From positions 1,344,917 to 1,375,427 of the forward strand of contig BFEA01000278.1 in assembly GCA_003427395.1 (NCBI GenBank): a stretch of 30,511 nt of DNA. The letters run 5' to 3'. This DNA is from Chara braunii (taxonomy: Eukaryota; Streptophyta; Charophyceae; Charales; Characeae). Below the pieces are notes generated by a model. It saw only the letters and a list, made by a program, of their open reading frames with translations. It was not told where the DNA came from and made no database searches. A program made the translations under genes and the position numbers. Shown one piece after another: positions 20,591 to 30,486 of the stretch. The first letter of the stretch is position 1, and every line of letters starts with the position of its first letter.

Positions 20591-21514
20591 GGTCCACCTC
20601 GACCTTGCGGTCATGCCTATATCAATGGATGGGTACAGGTATACCGTGGATGCGCGAGACAACTTGAGTGGCTTCGTGGAGGCAGTCGCCCTCAAGAAAA
20701 AGACACGGAGGAGTGTGGCGGACTGGATAGAAGACTTCTACTTAAGGCATCCGTTCGTCAGGAGGTTTATACAGACAATGAGATGGAATTTGTGAACCAA
20801 GAAGTATTGGGGATGCTTAAGAGACTCTGCGTACCGATCAAACTCATCGAGCCGTATCACCCTGAGGCCAATGCACTTGTGGAAAGGGGGCACTGAACCT
20901 TGAAGAACACGATTGCAAAGCTCGCAGCAGACCATCTGGGGAACTGACCTAGGTATCTTAAGCAGGCTGTCTTCGCAGAGAATATGACTCCCAAAAGGAC
21001 AACGGGATGTATCCCAGCAGAGCTTTGGTACGGAAGAGAGATCGACTTTCCTGTGGAAGCCTTGGTACCTACTTGGAATAGGTTAGATGATGATCCGCAA
21101 ATGACCGCTGAAGAGTTAATCGAGGCAAGGTGTCAATAAATCCTTAAAAATGAGGAGGTCATGCAGGACATCGTCAACCGGGTGCTGGACAGCAGAATGA
21201 GGGACAAAGCAAGGTGGGACCAGGTTAAGAATGTCAGAAAGGAGCCACTTCAGGTAGAGGAGATGGTATTGCTAAGGAACCCGACATTAGAAAGTACTTG
21301 GTCGGGATAGTTGGGAAGGAGGTTCAAAGGCCCCTACCGGGTCGCCAAGCGGGTGGGACTGAACACCTTCGAACGGGAAGATTTGGATGGAACAAGATTG
21401 AAAGGGCCCTTCGCGGGGCAACGACTGGTCAGGTTTTTAAGCTGGGACCCAGTGGAACAATGCCTTCAGGAGGCCGAAGATAAGGAAACAGAGGAGTCAC
21501 AAGCTACAGACTAA
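20591..21514 (+). pseudogene. Integrase core and C-terminus (outer element)
   Basis: First catalytic Asp in VHLDLAVMP (20601-20603), then YRYTVDARDNLSGFVEA. A frameshift near 20740-20770 leads to TDNEMEFVNQEV (second Asp 20777-20779) and YHPEANALVERGH (Glu 20882-20884), giving 34 intervening residues against the usual 35. Next are AELWYGREIDFPVEA, LPLQVEEM-type sequence and FKGPYRV, the GPY/F module, then an acidic tail to 21514. Stops: 20894-20896, 20945-20947, 21137-21139, 21308-21310. No chromodomain seen. The enzyme would insert the cDNA into host DNA; this copy is dead. Confidence 0.93.
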
Positions 21515-21693
21515 CCACAACCTTGCCCACACTATGGTTTGTCTCTGACCATGTTCGTGGGACTGTCATGTTTTTGGGGACTGGCGCCTTGGCTTGGACT
21601 GACTGAGGTTGAAAGGCAGCATGGCTTGGGGGGTTGCAATATCTGGCTTGTGTGACAATGGGAAGGAACGTTTGGGGCATTGTACCATAGTTT

Positions 21694-22743
21694 TTGACTG
21701 GAAAAATATGGGGTCATCACAAACGACGCATTCGCATGTATAAAAGGCGGGGTGATGTGAGGGATACTGGGTACATTTTCGGAATGTCTACCGGCCTAAA
21801 GAGGGGGGAGGCGCGAGTGTATGAGGGACATTGCGGGTGTTGTTTTGTTGTACAGGGCTTAGGAGTAAAACGAGAAAAGACAATGGAATTCGGCAACGAG
21901 AACGACAGCGGGGCAATCAACAGGCCTACCGAAGGGGAAGAAGTTGGACCAAGCCAAGGGAGGAGGACAACGAAGAAAAAATTGTACATTGGGCTCATGG
22001 GCGGGCCAGTGGTAGGCAGGGGTGGAAGGAAATGCTTGTGTAGGAAACCCTCACCCCTCCGCAAGGGAGAAGGTATAGAAATATCATCTAACAGTGAGGA
22101 CGAGAAGGGAAGGGCAAATGTGGAAGAAGGAGGCAACACAGAAATGGGAAATACGGCTCGGGTCTTTAACGAGGAAGGGGCCAACAGGGGCGAACGACGT
22201 GAGACTTGGCATGGGGAAAACGAGGGGGCACAAGGTATGCGCGATGAACGTGAGGAGGACGAGGAGAAAAGGGAGAGTCCGCTTGAAGGACGAACTGGTC
22301 ACGGCAGTTGCGAGGGGTATGAGATGGGGACAAAGATCCCTTTTTTCTACGATCCAAAGAACCTTGCTGGTGGGTGAAGTCAAATCAACAGTGGGGATGA
22401 GAGGGATGAGATCTCAAAACCTAGGGAAGAGGGGCGGCCTTCGATGCACCAGTCGGACGACGGGGCTTTCAGATTGGAGGACGAGTTTGGGCCAACGCTC
22501 AGTCATTGGTTTCAGCAATGGACTAATGTGATCAGGCACGAATGGATTATCAAGACTCGGGAACTCGCAAGGGCAGGGGTGGAAGCCACACCACTGAATT
22601 TTTTCAACGAGGCAGAGTTGCATAAAATTATAAGGATGAAAAGGGAGATCGAGACCTACGGCCTGGGGGTTAGGAAGCCTGTCGAGGAACGGGGTGGACA
22701 AGGCACCGAGCAAGACGAGGCGCAAGGTAGCAATAGGAACTAG
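21694..22743 (+). pseudogene. Extra ORF downstream of integrase, unknown
   Basis: A single frame of about 350 codons with one TGA at 22375-22377; it begins MTGKIWGHHKRRIRMYKRR, although the true start could be later (for example 21784). A basic N-terminus and a short CGCCFV segment precede a highly charged middle with an acidic SSNSEDEKG. The folded-looking C-terminal part is FRLEDEFGPTLSHWFQQW, HEWIIKTRELARAGVEA and FNEAELHKIIRMKREIETY. I recognise no family and see no membrane span, so an envelope-like role is unsupported. TATAAAAGG occurs at 21739-21747. It lies 180 bp after the integrase on the same strand. Confidence 0.5.
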
Positions 22744-23311
22744 GTGTTGACTTAGCGTCGAAAAGGATCGCTGCTTTTCTGTCTGCAGAGATATGAGAAT
22801 GACGAGAACGTGTATAGTATGGGCAAACTTGCTAAGGATGAAGTGAAAAGAGGGTCAGCTAAGGTTGTGTCACGGTAAGATAAAAAATACTTTTTGAGGC
22901 TACTTTTTGGATGAGCTACCTTGGTTACATAAGACAAAGACATGAGGATTGGGATGAGACCAATTGGGAGAGGGTGTATTGTGAATTCTGGATGGAATAA
23001 GGATTATGCTTTTAAGAGAGGAAAACCTTGAGTACAGATTGACGAGCAAACCATGGCAATGAATGATTGGTCGAGTACAAGAGAGGTTAGGGAACCTATG
23101 GGTTAAGGGGCGTGAAGAACACTCCTTCCCTAGGAGCCTAATCCAACTGAGTCATGAATGAGAATGAGAATAGCCGAAACCTGAGAGATCAGGAAAAGTG
23201 AAAATGGAAGAGGCGCATTTGTCGTTTGTTATGGATGAACGGCCGGGTGGACTAGTGCTGCTTGGGGTCGCAAGCCCCAACTCGAGTGCTAAACGTTAAG
23301 TCGGATGTACA
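22744..23311. other. No gene recognised
   Basis: About 570 bp with frequent stops in all frames I looked at. Nothing identifiable before the first minisatellite. Confidence 0.5.
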
Positions 23312-23458
23312 CATGGATGGTACATTACTGTAGGGAATGGAATGGATGGTACATTACTGTGAGAAATGGAATGGATGGTACATTGCTGTGGGGAATGGAA
23401 TGGATGGTACATTACTGTGAGAGATGGAGTGGATGGTACATTAATGTAAGAAATGGAA
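23312..23458. repeat. 29-bp minisatellite, about 5 copies
   Basis: Unit ATGGATGGTACATTACTGTG plus a GAGAAATGGA-type tail, repeated five times with few changes. Confidence 0.93.
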
Positions 23459-23557
23459 GAAAGAGAACAACACGCAAAAAATGAGATGACCACCTTCTAA
23501 CCTCCAAGACAGAAATGAGATCCGTAACCTCGAGGCCCACCCCCTCGGGCACTAACA

Positions 23558-23718
23558 TTGAGAATGGAAAGGAATGGCCATAACCAGACTGTTCGACTTG
23601 AGAATGCAAAGGAATGGCCCTAACCAGGCTGTTCGACTTGAGAATGGAAATGAATGGCCCTAACCAGGCTGTTCGACTTGAGAATGGAAAAGAGCGACCC
23701 TAACCAGGTTGTTCAGGA
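23558..23718. repeat. 40-bp minisatellite, 4 copies
   Basis: Unit starts TTGAGAATGGAAAGGAATGG and ends CCCTAACCAGGCTGTTCGAC. Four copies, the last slightly diverged. Confidence 0.93.
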
Positions 23719-23821
23719 ACGGCCCCTGACAAGGGTCATTCCTTTTGAAATAGGCACTAGGGTCCCCTGCATATTTGATTGAGAAAGGTTGATCGAGGAT
23801 GAGCTGGAATGAGCAGTAAGA

Positions 23822-24020
23822 GATGGAAAAGGCCGGTGGGTCGATCATTCAAATAGCCAATGGGATGAGAGAAATGGAAAAGGCCGGTGGGTCGGTCATT
23901 GAAATAGCCAAAGGATGGATGAGAGAGGTGGAAAAGGTCGGTGGGTCGGTCGTTGAAATAGCCAATGAGTTGAATGGAGGAAATGGAAAAGACCGGTGGG
24001 TCGGCCACTGAAAATTGTCA
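23822..24020. repeat. About 57-bp minisatellite, about 4 copies
   Basis: GGAAAAGGCCGGTGGGTCGG followed by TCATTGAAATAGCCAA and a variable spacer. Four copies of slightly unequal length, with decayed relatives (GACCGGCCATGG, CGGTCATAGAAATAGC) to about 24260. Confidence 0.9.
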
Positions 24021-24394
24021 AGGGGGCGGGAGAAAAATGTGAATAAAAGAGGCGGAACCTTAAAGCCAAGAGGGGCAGGGGTCGTTGGGACAGTCACAGA
24101 GATTGGGTGTTGAGGAATGAGGAAATTGAGGATTGAGTGAGCGGAAGGGTTAGTCTTAAGAAATGGCTATTAAGAGAATGACCGCGAGACCGGCCATGGG
24201 GGTGGCCTTGTTGATAAGAGGCTGTCAAACCAGCCATGAGAATCGGTCATAGAAATAGCATTGGATTGAATGATTGAGGATTGAATATTGCATTTGCATA
24301 GGCAGGGGATCTATGCAACTTGAAATGGACTTGAAAATAGCCTTGAAATGTATTTTCTCTTTTTCTAGTCTTTGACCTCAGCAGGAGGGGGGAT

Positions 24395-24480
24395 ACCGGT
24401 GCTCGCACCGCGACCCCAACACCTCTATCCCTGTAAGGGAAAAAGTCTCAGCGCGACCTATTCCTCTTGTAAGAGGATGA
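24395..24480. other. Three hairpins in a row
   Basis: CGGTGC-TC-GCACCG (24398-24411), TCCCT-GTA-AGGGA (24428-24440) and TCCTCTT-GT-AAGAGGA (24462-24477) follow one another within 80 bp. Function unknown. Confidence 0.5.
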
Positions 24481-25280
24481 GGGTTAAAGGACCAAGGCAC
24501 CTACCGCTTGGATCAGTGCGGGACGTCCGGAACTGACCTTGACAACGAGCTCTAGTCGGGAAGTTCAAATTGCGCCTCGTGTTGAACGCCTAAACGTCAA
24601 AGGGTGAGGGAACCAAATGGGCGACAGAGTCATTTTTTTTTTCTAGTCTCTTTTGTTCTCCCCAACCACACGCCATGTCGTTGAGGGGCGGCATGGCCGC
24701 TTGGAATGGACCACAGCGGCTCGTGTTAAGTTGAGCAGCACTGTCCAGAGGGAGGAGTTGGGCGTGGTACCGGGTGGAAGCCACAACCACCACGGGGCAT
24801 TGACACCGCCCCGCCAGAGCATTACAACCGCTTCGGGACTAATTGCGAGGTCTTCGTAACTGCACTCGTGGACTAATTGAGAGCCACAACTCTCTTGAAA
24901 GGAAGAGGCCGGATCCAGAAAATTACCACTCGGGAGGAACGATTCGCAAGGAAGCCCTTACGACAAGACGGGGTCCTGGGAGGCTTGGACTGGACCTGCC
25001 TTCCAGATGTGAGGAGGTACCTCAGTAATGACGCCCGTCTCGTAAGCAGCAAAAGGTCGGACGGAGTAAGGGAATGAGGTGAGTTATCAGCAGGGGAAGG
25101 ACTGATCACCCTTCCTTATTGGGGTTGATGGGCCGGCATCCGTCTACTCATTGGTGGGCCAAAGGTTGCGTACCTCCGAGTGAGAACTAGTCGTGCGATG
25201 GGGACATCGCATTTTAACTGGGGGGAAGGTGTGCCATCTACCGAAGAAAAAGCGTGCAAAAGAGAAGGATACCATGAGCG
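24481..25280. other. No gene recognised
   Basis: About 800 bp with only short ORFs. A T run at 24633-24642 precedes a TTCTAGTCT word that also occurs at 24364-24372. Nothing else identified. Confidence 0.5.
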
Positions 25281-25595
25281 TAAGGATGAATGAGTAATTG
25301 ACTTTGCGCAGGCTTGGGAAAAGGTCTGGCAAGATGTCTAGAAGAAAAGAATGAATGAGTAATTAACTTTGCGCAGGCTTGAGAAAAGGTCTGGTAAGAT
25401 ATCCAGAAGAAAAGAATGAATGAGTAATTAACTTTGCGCAGGCTTGAGAAAAGGTCTGGCAAGATGTCCTGAAGAAAATAATGAATGAGTAATTGACTTT
25501 GCGCAGGCTTGAGAAAAGGTCTGGCAAGATGTTCGGAAGAAAAGAATGAATGAGTAATTAACGTTGCATGAGCTTGAGAAAAGGTCTGACAAGTG
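25281..25595. repeat. About 65-bp minisatellite, about 5 copies
   Basis: Unit contains AATGAATGAGTAATTAACTT, TGCGCAGGCTTGAGAAAAGG and TCTGGCAAGATGTC. Five copies, last one diverged. Confidence 0.93.
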
Positions 25596-26516
25596 AAAAG
25601 CGCGCACCACTTGAACGACCACCCCTATTACAGAGAGCATTCGACTCGCCTCCTTCGATCTTTTTGGAACCTTGGCCCTTGTATCCTACTCATCTGCACC
25701 CCGTGATACCCGCAGGTCGCGCTGGCATCCAACCGTCTTCCGACCTATAAATTCTCGCAGCCCCATCCTCCCCCTCTTCTTGATCTCGACTGCAATGCTG
25801 TGTGAGCTATGCGTGAGGTCCGCGGCGCCGAACAGGCTTGACAAGCCCCAGTGACGGGCAGGGTGACAACGTGGCACGGACTTAGCGATAGACTTGGGGT
25901 AAGACAGTCAGAGGGACCGAGCGGTGGTGGAGATCGAACGACGGCAGCGGCAGGGCCTTGTGACTATGGTTATCGGGGGTTCTAGTGGACTTCGGCTTGG
26001 TCGAGGGAGGCCAGTCGTATAAGGAATTTTGTATACTGAGGAACTCACTAATATCTTCATTGCTTCTTTGTCCAAGTGTGTTGTATGCAAGGTCCTGAAA
26101 TATGGGTATTCTGTTGTATGCATGATATGGTATGAGAGTCTATGGATGATCAATGTCTCACTGTTCAAGAGAAATGAATGAGTAGATGTGTGGGCGCTTA
26201 TACGTGCGTTTCTGGGTATTGCTGGCTGTCGACCGTTTGCATGGATGCATGAGTGTGTTGGATCTTCCTCCCTTCCCCACCCCTATTTTCGATCTTAACG
26301 CCACTTATATGCGCGGGATTAATGCCAAGTCGCCAACATCTTCCCTTTCTCTCTCCCGTCGTACGCGCAGGGGATCTGGGCCAAATGGGTTGACGTCGCC
26401 CCGTGATTTACACTCAATAAGTGGGGAGATAAGCCGCCCAGGTCTTCACAGCGCGGCCGATATCTCTGCGACTCGACCGAACCCTTGATCCTTGACCCCG
26501 CATTCAGGTTGACGCA

Positions 26517-26518
<2 letters not shown>
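25596..26518. other. No gene recognised; one promoter-like spot
   Basis: A TATAAATTC at 25746-25754 is followed by a pyrimidine-rich stretch and an ATG at about 25795, which is promoter-like, but no convincing coding frame follows. Nothing else identified. Confidence 0.35.
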
Positions 26519-26558
<40 letters not shown>

Positions 26559-26559
26559 T
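26519..26559. repeat. (GA)n microsatellite
   Basis: AG dinucleotide run of about 40 bp, left of dispersed repeat copy B. Confidence 0.95.
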
Positions 26560-26621
26560 GGGTTTTATTGATCGTTGCATGGAGGCAGCGTTCGTCTCGA
26601 AAGACGTGAGCGCATGCCCGT

Positions 26622-27660
26622 TGTAGGGCCGTAACCTGATAGACTTTCGAGCCTGAGTCGACCCCGTTGCGGGTCCCATTTGGCTCGACCCGCCCACGCT
26701 CATGCTCAGGGCGCGGGTCGTTCGTCTCAGGGGCACCCCCACCTAGTGCTATGAGATGGATGGGGGTGGACCATTTGCGAGAGAGCTTTACATTGGGGGA
26801 TGTAGCTCCGCTCTCGCGTTAGATGGTAGCTTTAAGGTCACTCGTGGCGTTTTCTCGATTCATTTAAGTGTGGCCAGACAATTGCTTCTTCCAATACACA
26901 TGCAGTCCAGGGGGTTTATTGAGGCTTCTTGCGTAGGCCAAGCGCCATCCTTGGGCCGCGCACTTTTTCTTTAAGCGCAACAATCCCTAGGGCATCATCG
27001 GGGCGCGGCGGCGCCGTCCTTCCCCTAGCCCCTATATATTTTTTTTGCTCGACACACGCGTTACATTCACATATTCGCCGCTAGCCCTTAGTTTTTTCGG
27101 GCTTCCACACTGCATTCAAAGGGTCGAGACACACACATTCATCATTCCAGGCTACACCGCTTTTTCCTTGCTCCTTTGTCCAAGCATCCTATACCAAGGT
27201 CCACCATTAGGGTTTATGCCAAGCCTGCGGTCTTCCCGTTCCGATCCCGCTCAAACCATCCTAAGTTACTCACCTGCACAAACCCACACATGCAAAGACC
27301 GATCCAATCCCCATTGGGGTCAATGCATTGCCCTTCCCGCAAGCCTAAGTTCCTTTCCTTCCCAAGGTTCCTTCAACTTTTCCCTTCCCTTCGCAATCAA
27401 GTCATGCATTCTCCTTAGTCATGCAGTCCGGGAGATGATTGAGTCAACTGACCTTATCCAAGCTCTCAATCTCCCGTTTTTTTTTTACGGATCCCGCCCC
27501 TTTCACCTTTCTCAAATGTCCCTCATTTTCCCTCTTGGTGGCACAAGGGACCGGCAGCCCTCCCCTTGCCCTCTTTCTCCACCAAGTGAGGTCCGAGTTT
27601 GTTTACCGTTCGTTCTCTGGCAAGGTAACAAGTGAGAGGGAAGGTTAGTCATGTGCCAAG
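26622..27660 (-). repeat. Dispersed repeat, copy B (inverted relative to copy A)
   Basis: The reverse complement aligns along its length with 2421-3510; the best-conserved blocks are at both ends. The boundary TGTAGGG at 26622 corresponds to the CCCTACA end of copy A. The conserved hairpin is CACCCCCA (26734-26741) with TGGGGGTG (26761-26768). Read on the minus strand it has AATAAA near 26906 and another AATAAA just beyond the boundary (about 26565). Divergence is substantial, with many indels in the middle. The + ORF at 27045-27635 is not a convincing gene. Confidence 0.8.
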
Positions 27661-27689
27661 AACGAAACAGAAGAGAGGGTAAGGAGTGA

Positions 27690-27723
27690 AGGTCAAGGTT
27701 CTAGGGAGAGAGAAAGAGGGAGG

Positions 27724-27754
<31 letters not shown>

Positions 27755-27812
27755 GGAGAGAGATAGAAGAGAGAGAGAGAGAGGGAAAGAAAGAGAGAGA
27801 GAAAAAAAAAGA
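27690..27812. repeat. (GA)n-rich purine tract
   Basis: About 120 bp almost purely of G and A, with AG runs and an A run at the end. It adjoins copy B at the end equivalent to the CT tract beside copy A. Confidence 0.95.
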
Positions 27813-27909
27813 CTCCCTACTCCTAATCAACGTTACTCCTTCGCTTCACCCTATAACCCTACCTAAGGTCCCTTGCGTCCCCAGGCGCCCTCCTTCGCTT
27901 GCAACCCAT

Positions 27910-29664
27910 GGGTGGTGAAAGGAGATGGTGAAAGAGGAAAGTGCAAGGTGGATGGCTATGGTGGATGGGTTAAGGAAATGGTGGAGGAAGAAGGTGGAAG
28001 GTGGTTAGCTATGGTGGACGGGTGAAGGAGATGGTGGAGGAAGAAGGTGGCGGAAGAAGGTGGAAGGTGGTTGGCTATGGCGGATGGGTAAAGAAGATGG
28101 TGGAGGAAGAAGGTGTAAAGTGGTTGGCTATGGTGGGTGGGTGAGGGAGATGTTGGAGAAAGAAGGTGGAAGGTGGTTGGCTATGGCGGATGGGTGAGGG
28201 AGATGGTGGAGGAAGAAGGTGTAAGGTGGTTGGCTATGGTGGGTGGGTGAGGGANGATGGGTGAGGGAGATGGTGGAGGAAGAAGGTGTAAGGTGGTTGG
28301 CTATGGTGGGTGGGTGAGGGAGATGGTGGAGGAAGAAGGTGGAAGGTGGTCGGCTATGGTGGACGGGTGAAGGAGGTGGTGGAGGAAGAAGGTGGAAGGT
28401 GGTTGGCTATGGCGGATGGGTGATGGAGGTGGTGGAGGAAGACAGTGGAAGGTGGTTGGCTATGGTGGATGGGTGAAGGAGGTAGTGGAAGAAGAAGGTG
28501 CAAGGTGGTTGGCCATGGTGGATGGGTGAAGGAGTTAGTGGAAGAAGAAGGTGCAAGGTGGTTGGCCATGGTGGATGGGTGAAGGAGATGGTCGAGGAAG
28601 AAGGTGGAAGGTGGTTGGCTATGGTGGATGGGTGAAGGAGGTAGAAGAGGAAGAAGGTGCAAGGTGGTTGGCCATGGTGGATGGGTGATGGAGGTAGAGG
28701 AGGAAGAAGGTGGAAGGTGGTCGGCTATGGTCGATGGGTGATGGAGGTGGAGGAGGAAGAAGGTGGAAGGTGGTGGATGGGTGAAGGAGATGGTGGAGGA
28801 CGAAGATGGAGGGTAGTTGGCTATGGTGGATGGGTGATGGAGGTGGGGGAAGAAAAAGGTGGGAGGTGGTTGACTATGGTGGATGGGTGACGGAGGTGGT
28901 GGAGGAAGAAGGTGGAAGGTGGTTGGCTATGGTGGATGGGTGAAGGAGGTGGTGGAGGAAGAAGGTGGAAGGTGGTTGGCCATGGTGGATGGGTGATGGA
29001 GGTAGACAAGGAAGGAGATGGAAGGTGGTTGGCTATGGTCGATGGGTGATGGAGGTGGGGGAGGAAGAAGGTGCAAGGTGGTTGGCTATGGCGGACGGGT
29101 GATAGAGGTGGATGAGGAAGACGGTGGAAGGTGGTTGACTATGGTGGATGGGTGAAGGAGATGGTGGAGGGAGAAGGAGGAAGGTGGTTGGCCATCGTGG
29201 ATGAGCGAAGGAGATGGTGGAGGAAGAAGGAGGAAGGTGGTTAGCTATGGTGGATTGGTGAAGGAGGTGATGGAGGAAGAAGGTGCAAGGTGGTTGGCTA
29301 TGGCGGATGGGTGATGGAGGTGGAGGAGGAAGAAGGCGCAAGGTGACCGGCTATGGCGGACGGGTGATGGAGGTGGAGGAGGAAGAAGGTGGAAGGTGGT
29401 TGGCCATGGTGGATGGGTGTTGGAGGTGGAGGAGGGAGAAGGTGCAAGGTGGTTGGCTATGGTGGATGGGTGAAGGAGATGGTGGAGGAAGAAGGTGGAA
29501 GGTGGTTGGCCACGGTGAAGGGGTGAAGGAAATGGTGGAGGAAGAAGATGGAAGGTGGTTAGCTATGGTGGATGGGTGAAGGAGATGGTGGAGGAATAAG
29601 GTGGAAGGTGGTTGGCTATGGTGGATGGGTGAAGGAGATGGTGGAGGAAGGAGGTGGAAGGTGG
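27910..29664. repeat. 53-bp minisatellite, about 33 copies
   Basis: Unit: GGTGGAAGGTGGTTGGCTAT, GGTGGATGGGTGAAGGAG, then ATGGTGGAGGAAGAA. Period 53 bp, for example at 28340, 28393 and 28446. The strand shown is G-rich and nearly lacks C. Because 53 is not a multiple of 3, all three frames are cycled, which gives Pro/His/Ser-rich spurious ORFs on the minus strand. One N at 28255. Confidence 0.97.
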
Positions 29665-29735
29665 AGAAGATGTGAGGTGGCTTGGCTCCGTGTCGTCCGC
29701 TAACCCAAGTGCCCGGGTTCGTATCCCGGCATACT
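29665..29735 (+). ncRNA. tRNA-like sequence, possible SINE head
   Basis: CCGGG-TTCGTAT-CCCGG (29713-29729) has the 5-bp stem and 7-base loop of a tRNA T-arm and most of a Pol III B box; TTCRA is TTCGT here. An A-box-like GGTGGCTTGG lies about 40 bp upstream. I could not fold a full cloverleaf, so a degenerate tRNA or a tRNA-derived SINE is more likely than a working tRNA gene. Confidence 0.4.
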
Positions 29736-30486
29736 TCCTAACCCCGGAGGCAAGACACAGCCTACAACATTTTATCCTACAGCTAATATGCAGAAAACTC
29801 AGATTTGCAGCAGACACAGTTGGCAGAAAAATCGCAGAATTCGCAGATTTGCAGATTACGGCAACTTGCCGTTTTTGTCGTTTTTTTGTTAAGTATGGAA
29901 ATCGGAATAGACAGGCCTGTGTTTCCTACCCCAAACGATCTAAGAATCATCCAAAACTTGTTGGGCCCTCTCACTGTATCACAGGGAAGGCATCTGCAAA
30001 GTTTGGTTTGATTCTGACACCGTTTGGACGAAGTTGCCTATTTTGGGCGCCGTTCGGGTCTCAAGGCGAACAGTTTGGGGAAGTCCGTTTTCTGATTTTT
30101 CCGCAAAACGGACTCCGATGGTCTGCTGGGTCTGCAGGCCATCTGTATATGCCTAGGATATGAGGTCTGAGAAATCTCAGCCCTCATATCTTTGTTTCAG
30201 CGGGATTGTCACTGTTGTGCCACCGGACCACATTGGTACGTTTTTCGTGTTCCGGGCGGCCTTGTGCCGTTAGTTGATCACCTATCATTTTTCTTGTGGC
30301 AGCAGTCCGTGCTGGCCAGATCTTAGCAGCAGTCACAGTCCTACAGCTAACCAGTAGAAAAAGCCACAACAAAAGTTTAAACAGTTGAAAATCAGCAGGC
30401 TACCAACTTCCCCAATTACCGCGTTCGAATAGAACACGGGGGGGAGGGGGGTGAAAAACATGCGGCACTTCGATTAGAGCAAAGGG
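29736..30486. other. No gene recognised; hairpin at 30157-30190
   Basis: The hairpin ATATGAGGTCTGAGA (30158-30172) and TCTCAGCCCTCATAT (30175-30189) has 15-bp arms, one mismatch and a 2-base loop. The open frame at 29654-30163 has no recognisable domain. The stretch may be the body of the SINE-like element above, or unrelated. Confidence 0.45.

Noticed and set aside
21739-21747. TATAAAAGG as a promoter of the 3' ORF
   Set aside because: It lies inside the open frame and a single TATA match in 30 kb is expected by chance; no supporting elements.
23312-25595. CRISPR-like direct repeats
   Set aside because: Units are contiguous minisatellites without unique, equal-length spacers, in a eukaryotic retroelement context.
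27045-27635. 196-aa + strand ORF
   Set aside because: Inside repeat copy B; the matching part of copy A has frame-breaking indels and there is no domain.
2421-27660. Polinton/Maverick-type transposon with long terminal inverted repeats
   Set aside because: No DNA polymerase B, packaging ATPase or capsid genes are seen; the pol genes are plainly Ty3/gypsy.
28354-29341. Minus-strand Pro/His/Ser-rich ORFs
   Set aside because: By-products of the 53-bp minisatellite; 53 is not a multiple of 3, so the frame is not maintained from unit to unit.
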